The translations under genes and the position numbers were made by a program. From contig CANRZB010000021.1 in assembly GCA_947644195.1 (NCBI GenBank), positions 1 through 53,142 on the forward strand: a stretch of DNA of 53,142 nucleotides, given 5' to 3'. This stretch comes from an uncultured Clostridium sp. (lineage in GTDB: Bacteria; Bacillota; Clostridia; Lachnospirales; Lachnospiraceae). Of this stretch, positions 17,339-25,507 are shown one piece after another. Below the pieces are notes generated by a model. That model had not been told where the DNA came from, searched no databases, and saw nothing but the letters and a program-made list of their open reading frames with translations. The stretch's first letter is position 1; each line of letters begins with the position of its first letter.

Positions 17339-18064
17339 CTATTGATGTTTGATTAAGATATAATTCATATCCGTGATCCCATAGCCATACTGCATATGAA
17401 GACGCAGTATCGGCAGGTTATTGGACGAAACTCGTGTTACAATCCTGGTGCCGCCCTGCTGCCGGATGGATTCCATATTCGCATACAATGCCAAAAAACC
17501 TAATCCCTTATTCGCCGACTCCGTAAATACACCGCCCAGAAACGCATCGTACACCGTTCCCTCGCTGCGCAGATTAATTCCAAATGCCACCGGCTGTTCT
17601 TTATAATAAGAAATGACCGCCTCTGCACCCCGGTCCAATTCATCTCTGGTCCAGTTTGCATACCGCCTTCCGGCAATCTGCTTTGAAAAATGAGGATCCC
17701 TGGCGATGCGGTCCGTTTCAAAAATATCACCGGCTTCCATTTCCTGCAAAATCTTATCTAAAGCTTCTCCTTCCGCCCTGCGTACCTCAATCAACGGCTC
17801 AAACCGCTGATAGAGCCGGGGCAGTTCCATAGTGCTGACTTTCCCATCAAGGGAAACCGCCGTCTCCACAAAACAATATCCTACAGATTGTGACGCCATC
17901 AGAAGCTCCGTAGATCCGCTGGGGATCTTTAATACACTATATGGCATCCGAATCTCGGAAAGCTGTTCCTGAAGCTCATTAGCTGTCTCGGTGCCATCAC
18001 ACACAATCTCCTGCACCTCTACGCCAAGATTTCTTTTTTCCCAAACTGCATCAATGACTCTCAT
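17339..18064 (-). CDS. GNAT-family acyltransferase (241 aa)
   Basis: The C-terminal half (about 120-241) has the GNAT fold: FGINLRSEGTVYDAFLGGVF, the acyl-CoA pyrophosphate region SANKGLGFLALYANMESIRQQG, and the closing LPILRLHMQYGYGITDMNYIL. The N-terminal half resembles the extension of sugar-nucleotide acetyltransferases of the WecD type. The ATG at 18064 overlaps the GT2 gene by 14 bases, so it is coupled. It may acylate an amino group of the sugar or of the product made by the operon; the donor could be CoA or the local carrier protein. Confidence 0.78.
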   Translation of the reverse strand: MRVIDAVWEKRNLGVEVQEIVCDGTETANELQEQLSEIRMPYSVLKIPSGSTELLMASQSVGYCFVETAVSLDGKVSTMELPRLYQRFEPLIEVRRAEGEALDKILQEMEAGDIFETDRIARDPHFSKQIAGRRYANWTRDELDRGAEAVISYYKEQPVAFGINLRSEGTVYDAFLGGVFTESANKGLGFLALYANMESIRQQGGTRIVTRVSSNNLPILRLHMQYGYGITDMNYILIKHQ

Positions 18065-19025
18065 CTGTCTCCTCCCCCTTCCGGGAATCTTTGGTACGTT
18101 CTTTAATGATAAACTGTGGAGATCGGTTCAGACTGATATACATTCTGCCGATATATTCTCCCAACATTCCCATCATGCACATCATCACACCGCTGACCAA
18201 GAGAAGTACGGAGATCATCGAACTCCAGCCCACCGGTACCGAAGGAGTGATAATTTTATGGATCACGGTATAGATTAAAAACAGGAACGCAAAAAAGGAA
18301 GTGGCAATGCCAAGTACCGTAGAAATCCGTAATGGGACAATGGAAAATGCGGTAAATCCATTTAACCACAATCCCAGCAGTTTTCTCATCGTGTACCCGG
18401 ATTCTCCTTCCAGGCGCTCCTTATGTTCCACCTCCACATTGGCAATGTTTCTGGTGGTACGTAATATTAATCCTAAAATATAGGGATATGGATTCGGATA
18501 TTTCAGAATTTCGTCAATCACATAACGTCGGGCGATATAAAAACTGGATACGGATAAATCCTTCGGCTTCCCCATGAACAGGGATGCCATTTTATCATTC
18601 ACACGGCTTCCGAAATTACGGAAAAAGGAATGTTTCTTGTTGCCGTATTTTGCATATACGACATCGTACCCTTCCTGATACTTTTCGATCAATTTCCCGA
18701 TCTCACTCGGAGGAGTCTGTCCATCATCATCCAGGCAGATCACAAGGTCTCCCGAACAGTTTGCAAATCCCGCCATTAATGCACCCTGCTGCCCGAAATT
18801 TATGGACAGATTAAATCCATACACGTTCTCATGCTCTTCTGCCAGCATACGAATCGTCTGATAGGTAAGGTCTGGGGAACAGTCGTTGACGAGCAGAATT
18901 TCAAAGGTATATTGATTCCGAAATTCCTCCATTGCTGTATAAATGTCTTCTACCACTGGTTTTATCGTATGTTCCGAACAATAGCAGGGAATTACGAATG
19001 AGATTTTATCCATCCTTGTACTCAT
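18051..19025 (-). CDS. GT2 glycosyltransferase, polyprenyl-phosphate type
   Basis: A 324-aa inverting GT-A enzyme of the DPM1/ArnC group that transfers a sugar from a nucleotide donor to polyprenyl phosphate. It begins ISFVIPCYCSEHTI, has the metal-binding LVICLDDDGQTPP near residue 93, and ends with two membrane helices (STVLGIATSFFAFLFLIYTVI and SVLLLVSGVMMCMMGML) before the GEYIGRMYI tail. The real start is ATG 19025 within the shared leader GGAAGGAGGCCCGCAG; the 24-residue in-frame extension is leader sequence. It is the first gene of the nine-gene operon and links the pathway to a cell-surface glycan or glycolipid. Confidence 0.88.
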   Translation of the reverse strand: MSTRMDKISFVIPCYCSEHTIKPVVEDIYTAMEEFRNQYTFEILLVNDCSPDLTYQTIRMLAEEHENVYGFNLSINFGQQGALMAGFANCSGDLVICLDDDGQTPPSEIGKLIEKYQEGYDVVYAKYGNKKHSFFRNFGSRVNDKMASLFMGKPKDLSVSSFYIARRYVIDEILKYPNPYPYILGLILRTTRNIANVEVEHKERLEGESGYTMRKLLGLWLNGFTAFSIVPLRISTVLGIATSFFAFLFLIYTVIHKIITPSVPVGWSSMISVLLLVSGVMMCMMGMLGEYIGRMYISLNRSPQFIIKERTKDSRKGEETDESH

Positions 19026-19051
19026 GCTGCGGGCCTCCTTCCGCACAATCC
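19018..19051 (-). repeat. Shared 34-nt translation-initiation leader, copy 2
   Basis: On the minus strand: GGATTG, five variable bases, AAGGAGGCCCGCAG, C, ATGAGTAC. It matches copy 1 at 28 of 34 positions by my count, and the upstream similarity (TGCAAGCA at the same distance, and ATTGGAAG further out) suggests a longer duplicated segment. Confidence 0.8.
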
Positions 19052-19156
19052 TATCGTCCTGTAGATTGCTTGCAGCTAACCATGCCAATACTTCCAATCA
19101 ATCTGCATATAGTATTCCCCTATCCAAATCCTATATACAAAGTTACCCAACAACTG

Positions 19157-19185
19157 ATTATAAGCGTTCGTCCTATGTTTTGCAA
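19157..19185 (-). promoter_or_regulatory. Promoter of the nine-gene LuxC/LuxE operon
   Basis: Minus-strand TTGCAA (19180-19185) and TATAAT (19157-19162) are 17 bases apart. Transcription would start near 19150, giving a leader of about 125 bases to the GT2 start codon. The promoter lies against the breakpoint of the decayed chemoreceptor gene. Confidence 0.7.
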
Positions 19186-19199
19186 CCTTTTTCTATTTT

Positions 19200-19964
19200 C
19201 CACAGAAAGCAATTTTCGAAAATCAGGAATGTATTGGCTACGTTGGCGCCGGTGTCTACGCCGACCAGTTAATGGATTCTTTACTTGGACTGGACATCAA
19301 AGGCTTGCCACATTGTGAATATGCCTTTTTAAATGTAGAAACCAGCGTCTATCTTTATCATGAAAACCAAGACTTATTAAATACGGAAACCGTGGACAGC
19401 GGATATCAGGAAATTATCCGCCGAATCAAAGAAAACGGTGATACGAAAGCAAATACCTATTCTTACCGAGATAAAAACAACGTAGAACAGTTAGTTGTAT
19501 ATAAGTATTTAAAAGACCGGGATTGGGTCTTTATGGTTCGGGACAGCGCAGCAGAAGTATATGGAGCCGTAACGTCAGTGCGAATCGTTATTGGTACATT
19601 GTGTACTATAGTGGCGGCAATGATTATTCTCGTGACCGTTTTCATCCTATATCGACAAGGTAAGGAACTCATGGTTGTAGAAAGTGCTATCCGTAATTTG
19701 GGACAATTAAATCTTTCTGCGGACCAGGAATTAGAAATATTCAATGACTGCATCCAATCCATTAAAATATTAATGGATGACATAGCACTTGCCAGTGTTC
19801 GGCAATCAGAAATGATTACATCCGTCGAAAAGGGAATTAAAGAAATCTCCGAAGTAGTACAGACAAACTCCGTTGTTGCAAAGGAAAGCGCCGAGGTTTC
19901 CCAGAAGCTTTCGGAGCAAGCCAGAACGTTAAACGGCCTGATAAGCCAGTTCCGTATTAAGTAA
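19200..19964 (+). pseudogene. Decayed methyl-accepting chemotaxis protein
   Basis: The frame is open from 19164 but the first methionine is at 19272. Recognisable pieces in order: the C-terminal part of a dCache sensor domain (from about 19209, ECIGYVGAGVYADQL onwards, then NVETSVYLYHE), one membrane helix (IVIGTLCTIVAAMIILVTVFIL), a HAMP-like linker, then directly the last part of a receptor tail (KGIKEISEVVQTNS to the stop). Missing are the N-terminal membrane helix and first half of the sensor, and the whole signalling hairpin that contacts CheA/CheW. It therefore looks 5'-truncated and internally deleted. Convergent with the GNAT gene at 19999. Confidence 0.8.
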
Positions 19965-19998
19965 GACTAAATCTATTCTATCGGGTTAAAAATGCAAT

Positions 19999-20481
19999 TT
20001 ATAGATGGATATAATATTTGCTGGATGTTTGATGAAACCCAGATTTTTCATAAACGTGTGCTGCCTGTGGCGTATTGGTAGTTAAGGTAACGTCCATAAA
20101 GTCCTTCTCTTTGGCATAATGTAGCAGAAAAGCGGTCAGTTCCTGTTGATACCCCTGCCCCCTGGCTTTCGGTTTGGTATAGGCACTGACCAATCTGCCA
20201 TGTTTTCCTTTACTGCCGACACACATCGTAATCTGTGGCAATTCTGACAGTTCTTCAATGGCACACATAGCAGCCGCCTCCCCATCCAGATACAATAGTG
20301 CAAAATAAATCGAACGATTTAATTTATCCTGAATATGTTTCCTCGTAATCTCTGCGAATGGTTCGGCATAATAAGAAAAATCCTGATTCAATGTCGTGTT
20401 CCAATCCTCCAGTTGCATTTCGATTCTCAAAGACACGATATCTTCCAATTGTTCTTCCGATGCAATCACGATATCTTTCAT
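19999..20481 (-). CDS. GNAT-family N-acetyltransferase (160 aa)
   Basis: A single-domain GNAT: the acetyl-CoA loop is in LVSAYTKPKARGQGYQQELTA near 93-114 (R-G-Q-G-Y in place of the common R-G-x-G-x-G/A), and the end THTPQAAH-type segment reads TTNTPQAAHVYEKSGF. The substrate is unknown. ATG 20481 has a GGGGAGGATGAG ribosome site. It is transcribed divergently from the MocR-type regulator 240 bases away, which makes it a possible target of that regulator. Confidence 0.85.
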   Translation of the reverse strand: MKDIVIASEEQLEDIVSLRIEMQLEDWNTTLNQDFSYYAEPFAEITRKHIQDKLNRSIYFALLYLDGEAAAMCAIEELSELPQITMCVGSKGKHGRLVSAYTKPKARGQGYQQELTAFLLHYAKEKDFMDVTLTTNTPQAAHVYEKSGFHQTSSKYYIHL

Positions 20482-20654
20482 CTCATCCTCCCCTATCTCT
20501 TACGTCATTCCGATTCCGCTCTCATGGAGCCGGAATTTTATTATATCCGCACCCAATTTCAATGTCAACGATAGAATGAATTTTGCAAGCAGAGAAACGA
20601 TGATGACGATAGAAATCGTTCGTAAACACCTATCTTACATATTAAGTATCTTGA

Positions 20655-20691
20655 ATGTGCATTGCACATATCCACGAAATCATGATACAAT
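20655..20691 (+). promoter_or_regulatory. mocR promoter with overlapping palindrome
   Basis: TTGCAC (20662-20667) and TACAAT (20686-20691) are 18 bases apart. A 15-base palindrome ATGTGCA-T-TGCACAT (20655-20669) covers the -35, as expected for an autoregulatory operator of a GntR/MocR protein. The rest of the 240-base divergent region (20482-20721) shows only an AACGAT/ATCGTT pair near 20595-20620 and no other gene. Confidence 0.55.
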
Positions 20692-20721
20692 ATCACAAAA
20701 TTGGGGAAAGGAGCGGAAGCC

Positions 20722-22149
20722 TTGCTAAGTATTCATTTAGATATCTCAAAAAAAATCCCCCTGTATGAACAAATCTACTGCGAAATCAAGAAACGTATTC
20801 TGGAACAGGAATTACAGACCGGGGAAAAACTGCCCTCTACCCGGGGACTTGCCGCATCCCTTGGCGTCAGCCGCAACACCATTGACACCGCCTATTATCA
20901 GTTATTAGCGGAAGGTTATATTGATACGGCGCCCAAAAGCGGTTTCTATGTCTGTGACCTGAATCTATCCGATTCCGGGATAACTTCGTTTGTTCCATCC
21001 AAAAGCGAAACTGCCTCCCTCCAGAAACAGGGGACGTCTCAGCCTAACATTGATTATGACTTCTCTCCCTTTGCCGTAGACCTGTCCCATTTTCCGTACT
21101 CCATTTGGAAGAAATTGTCCAAAAAAGTTCTGGACGAAGAAAATGATCTATTTCTATCCGGCCATCCTGACGGCGACCTGGCATTGCGGGAAGCGATCTG
21201 CCATTATGTTTCCCTCTCCCGCGAAGTACATTGTACGCCAGAGCAGATTCTAATCGGCGCCGGTGCAGATTATCTTCTTCAAATGCTTTCTCTGCTATTC
21301 CATCATTTGGACATTTCTAAAATCACCTTGGAGAATCCATGTTACCGCAAAGCCGCCATGATTTTTCAGGAAAACCAGATGCACCTTCATACCGGTATCT
21401 TAGACCAGCACGGTCTTACCATATCATCCATTCCTCCTGAGACAGAAGTCGTCTACGTCACCCCTTCCCACCAATATCCACTTGGCATTGTTATGCCGTT
21501 TGGACGTCGCAGGGAATTGCTACATTGGTCCATTCAGTCTCCCCGCCGCTACATTATAGAAGATGACCATGACAGCGAATTTCGGTATCGGGGCAAGCCC
21601 ATTCCCGCCTTGCAGGGAATGGATCACCATGGCAGGGTCATTTATCTGGGAACCTTTTCCAAAGCAGTCGCTCCTGCCATCCGCATCTCCTACCTGATCC
21701 TCCCACCAGAACTTTCCAACGCCTACCATGAAATCCTGGGCTTCTATGCCTGTACCGTATCCCGCCTGGACCAGGGCATCTTGGCCCGTTTCCTCTCGGA
21801 AGGCTATTTCGAAAAACATGTCAATCGGATGCGGAAGATTTACCGCACCAGGCACGATCTGGTTCTGGAACTTTTAAAACCAATCGTCCAGGAACACCTT
21901 CTACAAATCCGAGGAGAACATGCCGGGCTGCATCTGGTCCTGGATCTGAAAAGAGGATTGACCGAGGACAGATTAATTGCAGAGGCAGAGAAACAAGGAA
22001 TCCAGCTCTACGGCATTAAAAAGCACTACCTGCATCCTGCAGATAGTGCCACAGAGTCTCTATTGTTAGGATATTCTAACTTAAACGAGACCGAGATTAC
22101 AGAGGGCCTTGGCCGCCTGTCGTTTATCCTGCGCCATCTGACCACATAA
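20722..22149 (+). CDS. MocR/PdxR-type GntR-aminotransferase regulator
   Basis: A 475-aa fusion of an N-terminal GntR winged helix (residues 8-75; KLPSTRGLAASLGVSRNTI is the recognition region) and a fold-type I aminotransferase-like domain. The PLP lysine is K314 in GTFSKAVAP and EDDHDSEFRY lies at 280-289. Such proteins sense PLP or an amino compound; PdxR controls pyridoxal synthesis, others control GABA, taurine or alanine genes. No pdx genes are near. TTG 20722 is nine bases after GGAG; the earlier TTG at 20701 is upstream of that site. Its 3' end overlaps ribF by 69 bases tail-to-tail. Confidence 0.92.
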   Translation: MLSIHLDISKKIPLYEQIYCEIKKRILEQELQTGEKLPSTRGLAASLGVSRNTIDTAYYQLLAEGYIDTAPKSGFYVCDLNLSDSGITSFVPSKSETASLQKQGTSQPNIDYDFSPFAVDLSHFPYSIWKKLSKKVLDEENDLFLSGHPDGDLALREAICHYVSLSREVHCTPEQILIGAGADYLLQMLSLLFHHLDISKITLENPCYRKAAMIFQENQMHLHTGILDQHGLTISSIPPETEVVYVTPSHQYPLGIVMPFGRRRELLHWSIQSPRRYIIEDDHDSEFRYRGKPIPALQGMDHHGRVIYLGTFSKAVAPAIRISYLILPPELSNAYHEILGFYACTVSRLDQGILARFLSEGYFEKHVNRMRKIYRTRHDLVLELLKPIVQEHLLQIRGEHAGLHLVLDLKRGLTEDRLIAEAEKQGIQLYGIKKHYLHPADSATESLLLGYSNLNETEITEGLGRLSFILRHLTT

Positions 22150-23010
22150 CGCATCCAGGCTGTCGAATTTCTGTTCCGGCCGTAAAAACTGGTGGAAACG
22201 CACACAGATCTTTTCCCCATAAATATCCCGGTCAAAGTTTAACAGGCAGCTTTCCACTCCAACCTGCCCTGAACCAACCGTCGGCTTATATCCCAAATTC
22301 GTAACAGCAGGATACTCCTCTCCCTGAACCGTTACCGTAGTAGCGTAAACGCCAGTTGGCGGCAACACTTTTTCCGGTCTCGGGACCAGGTTGGCAGTAG
22401 GCATCTGCAACGTCCTTCCAAGCGCATTGCCATGAACCACCTCTCCATAGAAGAAAAATGGTTCCCCTAAAAATTGATTCGCCCGGGTGAGTTTCCCCGT
22501 TTGCAGCAAGGTACGGATCTTTGTACTACTAATAATATCGCCGTCCTCCTGCAGCTTTGGATATACTTTGACCCGATACCCATATTGATCAGCAAATTGT
22601 TGCAACATCTTTATATCACCGGTGCGATCCTTACCAAACCGGAAGTCCTCTCCCACACAGACCAGCCTGGCATCCAACGACTGATGAAGCACCTGACGAA
22701 TAAAATCCTGAGGCAGCATCTGTCTGGTCCCCTCATGAAACGGAAAAAGAATCACCCGCTCCATCCCCAGCGATTGCAATAGTAAAGACTTCTCCTGCGG
22801 ATCATAAATCTGGGAACGGAATTGCTCTGCATCCGCACCAGGCTTGCCTGCCGTGTCAAAGGTAAAAACAGTAGGCACCAACGGCTCGGCCTGCTTAATT
22901 TCCTGCAACAATAAGCGGTGGCCTCTGTGAATTCCATCAAATTTCCCCAAAGACACCGCACTGTTTTTTATCGTAACATTCATTCCTCTCAGAATTTCCA
23001 TCGTTTTCAT
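22081..23010 (-). CDS. ribF: Bifunctional riboflavin kinase / FAD synthetase
   Basis: RibF makes FMN and FAD from riboflavin. The N-terminal nucleotidyltransferase domain has LGKFDGIHRGHRLLL near residue 22 (a GxFDGxHxGH motif) and SSTKIRTLL near 160; the C-terminal kinase domain has GRTLQMPTANL and GVYATTV near 200-225. ATG 23010 (MKTMEILRGMN) fits the family start and has AGGA upstream; longer frames are not supported. It is the last gene of the rimP-infB operon, after truB, as in other Firmicutes, and converges on mocR with a 69-base overlap. Confidence 0.93.
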   Translation of the reverse strand: MKTMEILRGMNVTIKNSAVSLGKFDGIHRGHRLLLQEIKQAEPLVPTVFTFDTAGKPGADAEQFRSQIYDPQEKSLLLQSLGMERVILFPFHEGTRQMLPQDFIRQVLHQSLDARLVCVGEDFRFGKDRTGDIKMLQQFADQYGYRVKVYPKLQEDGDIISSTKIRTLLQTGKLTRANQFLGEPFFFYGEVVHGNALGRTLQMPTANLVPRPEKVLPPTGVYATTVTVQGEEYPAVTNLGYKPTVGSGQVGVESCLLNFDRDIYGEKICVRFHQFLRPEQKFDSLDALCGQMAQDKRQAAKALCNLGLV

Positions 23011-23037
23011 TCCTAACTTCCTAAAACTATAGAATAC

Positions 23038-23132
23038 CGCCGATATTAGAACATCTTCTTGCCTGTGCAAGACTTAGTTGTTCTTCGGCGATGCGGACGC
23101 AACGCATCGCCGATATTAGAACATCTTCTTGC
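23038..23132. repeat. 25-bp direct repeat duplicating the truB 3' end, with hairpin
   Basis: The 25 bases at 23038-23062 recur exactly at 23108-23132. The second copy contains the last truB codons and its stop; the first lies downstream in the truB-ribF gap. Between them 23085-23095 and 23103-23113 form a perfect 11-base stem with a seven-base loop starting right behind the truB stop. No T-tract follows on the minus strand, so termination is not evident. Confidence 0.8.
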
Positions 23133-24027
23133 ACTTATAGTCCCTGCCAGTATCCCAATAGATTGCCCGAAACATCCCGAGACTGTCATAGACCAGAATT
23201 TGCTCTGGGTCTGTATTATGTTCCTTCCATTCGTCCAAAAAGGACAGTGCACCGCTGGGCAGACGATTTCCATTATCCAAAAGCCGATCTGCCTCCGGTG
23301 TAACCCGGGCCTTTCTAAGTAATGGAAAAAGAGCATCTACCTGACAAACTCTGGGCGCTATACCTTCCCCGGAATCCTTTGCCAGACGCTCAATCTCCGC
23401 TAACGTGATTGCATCCTCGATCCGAAAAACGGATACCCGGGTTCTCGTCAGATGCTCCATCGCCGCACCAATTCCCAATGCCTTGCCAATATCGTGGCAC
23501 AACGTCCTGATATAGGTTCCCTTCGAACAGGTAACCTCCAGATGAAAGGTTCCTTCCTCTAGATTGATTTCGGAAACGTTTAAAGTAGAAATATGAATCG
23601 GCCTGGGTTTCCTCTCCACGGTTTTTCCCTCTCTGGCCAGCTCATATAATCGCTTTCCATTTACCTTGAGCGCAGAATACATGGGCGGGATTTGCATGGA
23701 ATCTCCCCGAAACTTATCTACAGCTTGAGATATCTGCTCGGAGGTAATCTTCTGAATATCATAGCGTTGCAAGACGGTGCCTGACATATCCTGCGTATCG
23801 GTCTCCACGCCTAGTTTGCAGACTGCCTGATAGGTTTTATCTTCTCCGGTCAGGAGATCACACACCTTCGTCGCCTTCCCTAGACAGACTGGCAGTACTC
23901 CCTCTGCGTCAGGATCCAATGTTCCGGTATGCCCGATCTTCTTCTGATGCAGGATTCCGCGCAGTTTGGCAACCACATCAAAAGAGGTATATCCGGGTTC
24001 CTTATATACATTGATGATTCCATTCAT
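23116..24027 (-). CDS. truB: tRNA pseudouridine-55 synthase
   Basis: TruB isomerises U55 of the T-loop in tRNAs. The 303-aa protein starts GIINVYKEPGYTSFDVV and has the catalytic aspartate D38 in GHTGTLDPDAEGVLPV; CSKGTYIRTLCHDIG follows near 170 and a short PUA-like C-terminal region closes the protein. Upstream nrnA and downstream ribF give the conserved order. The final five codons are duplicated 70 bases downstream. Confidence 0.95.
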   Translation of the reverse strand: MNGIINVYKEPGYTSFDVVAKLRGILHQKKIGHTGTLDPDAEGVLPVCLGKATKVCDLLTGEDKTYQAVCKLGVETDTQDMSGTVLQRYDIQKITSEQISQAVDKFRGDSMQIPPMYSALKVNGKRLYELAREGKTVERKPRPIHISTLNVSEINLEEGTFHLEVTCSKGTYIRTLCHDIGKALGIGAAMEHLTRTRVSVFRIEDAITLAEIERLAKDSGEGIAPRVCQVDALFPLLRKARVTPEADRLLDNGNRLPSGALSFLDEWKEHNTDPEQILVYDSLGMFRAIYWDTGRDYKCKKMF

Positions 24028-24138
24028 TTCTGTTCCTCTTTCCGTCTATTCTTCTCCATTCCCGGAACCGCATAAATCCGCAGATTTTTTATACCATTCC
24101 ACAGATTTTTCCCCGAATTCTCTTGCCAATGATTTCTC

Positions 24139-25092
24139 TTATGAATTCTTTCCAGATTCCAATTGTCCCATAAGATCCTGAATAATTTCTTCTGCTGAGC
24201 CGTCCCTTTGGTAACCGGCGGCTTTCCTGTGTCCGCCGCCACCATAAATCACGGCAATCTGACTGACGTCCACTAGATCGTTAGAGCGCATGCTGACCTT
24301 ATACTGTCGGTCCCCGGTCTCATGTAGCAGAACCGCCACCTCAACTCCCTTTGTGACCCGGAGCTGTTCTACCACGCCCTCGACATCTTCCGTCCTGGCT
24401 CCAAGATCTGCCATTTGCCTGCGGCTGATCACAGTCAGGATGCATTGTCCTTCCAGGTAGAGCTGGCTATCTGCCAATGCCTGTCCTAATAATCTGGTCT
24501 GCGTAAAAGACCGCTCCGAAACACAACGGTCAATCAGTTGCCAGAAAGGGATCCCCGTCTGAATCAGATTTCCCGCAATTTCCATCGTCCTGGCCGACGT
24601 ATTGGAATACCGGAACACTCCAGAATCATAAATAATTCCCACGTATAACGCTGCGGCAATCTCCGGGATCAGCGCATCCTCCTGCATCAATTCATATAAC
24701 ACCTCGCAAGTCGAACTGCTCTCTGGAACCACCACATTCCTTTCTGCGAATGGCTGGTTACTGATATGGTGATCCACGCATGCCGTCTGGCCTGCCCGGT
24801 TAAATGCCTGCTCTGCCTCACCGAGACGGTCTGGGCTGCTACAATCTAACACCAAAAACAAATCACAGGATTCCGTCGGAATTTCCTGCCGGATAATTTC
24901 ATGGTCAGGATCCAGACAGTCAAACCGCTCCGGTAGATGTTCCAAGTAGACATGCACCGTTTTCTCTGGAAAATAACGCCGGATATAGTGATAGACCGCC
25001 ACACAGGAACCCACACAGTCCCCGTCCGGCCTAATATGCCCTGCGATCATAATATTCCCTGCCTGAGAAATCCACTGTCTTAGATCATCCAT
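24139..25092 (-). CDS. nrnA: DHH-family phosphoesterase, NrnA-type
   Basis: NrnA-type enzymes degrade nano-RNA and dephosphorylate pAp. The 317-aa product has the DHH-family metal motifs: HIRPDGDCVGS near residue 18, DLFLVLDCSSPDRLG, CVDHHISN (the DHH signature), and the C-terminal DHHA1 domain with GGGGHRKAAGYQRDG. ATG 25092 follows GGGGGAG by six bases and is preferred over ATG 25107. A 111-base gap to truB holds no recognisable gene. It sits between rbfA and truB as in bacilli and clostridia. Confidence 0.92.
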   Translation of the reverse strand: MDDLRQWISQAGNIMIAGHIRPDGDCVGSCVAVYHYIRRYFPEKTVHVYLEHLPERFDCLDPDHEIIRQEIPTESCDLFLVLDCSSPDRLGEAEQAFNRAGQTACVDHHISNQPFAERNVVVPESSSTCEVLYELMQEDALIPEIAAALYVGIIYDSGVFRYSNTSARTMEIAGNLIQTGIPFWQLIDRCVSERSFTQTRLLGQALADSQLYLEGQCILTVISRRQMADLGARTEDVEGVVEQLRVTKGVEVAVLLHETGDRQYKVSMRSNDLVDVSQIAVIYGGGGHRKAAGYQRDGSAEEIIQDLMGQLESGKNS

Positions 25093-25112
25093 ATGACTCT
25101 CCCCCATAGTTC

Positions 25113-25481
25113 CTACTCTTCCTGCTTGTCCTTCTTTGATAATTCATCAATTTTTTTCGACATATGAATCCCATATTCTATAGAATTATCAATCTCAAAC
25201 GTCAGTTCCGGTGTATTTCTCAAATTGAGAGACTTCGCCAACTGAGAACGGATATGGGAAGACGCACTAGCCAATCCCTCCCTGGTATTCTCCTGATCCA
25301 TCTCATCGCCTAAAACGCTGACATAGACCTTGGCAAACTTCAAATCCGGTGTTACCTCCACGGAAACCACCGAAGTCATCGGGTGAATCCGTGGATCTTT
25401 AATTTCCCGGGAAATAATCCTGCTTAATTCCCGGTGCACTTCCCCATTCATACGGGAATATTTAATACTGTTTCGTTTCAT
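25113..25481 (-). CDS. rbfA: Ribosome-binding factor A
   Basis: RbfA is a KH-domain factor needed for late 30S subunit maturation and 16S 5'-end processing. The 122-aa product shows the family pattern: RMNGEVHRELSRIISREIKDPRI, then VSVEVTPDLKFAKVYVSVLG and the C-terminal RNTPELTFEIDNSIEYGIHMSKKI segment (each here named by position 10-105). It lies 26 bases after infB in the same operon. Confidence 0.95.
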   Translation of the reverse strand: MKRNSIKYSRMNGEVHRELSRIISREIKDPRIHPMTSVVSVEVTPDLKFAKVYVSVLGDEMDQENTREGLASASSHIRSQLAKSLNLRNTPELTFEIDNSIEYGIHMSKKIDELSKKDKQEE

Positions 25482-25507
25482 AGTTCTCCTTATTCTATGC
25501 TCCGTTC

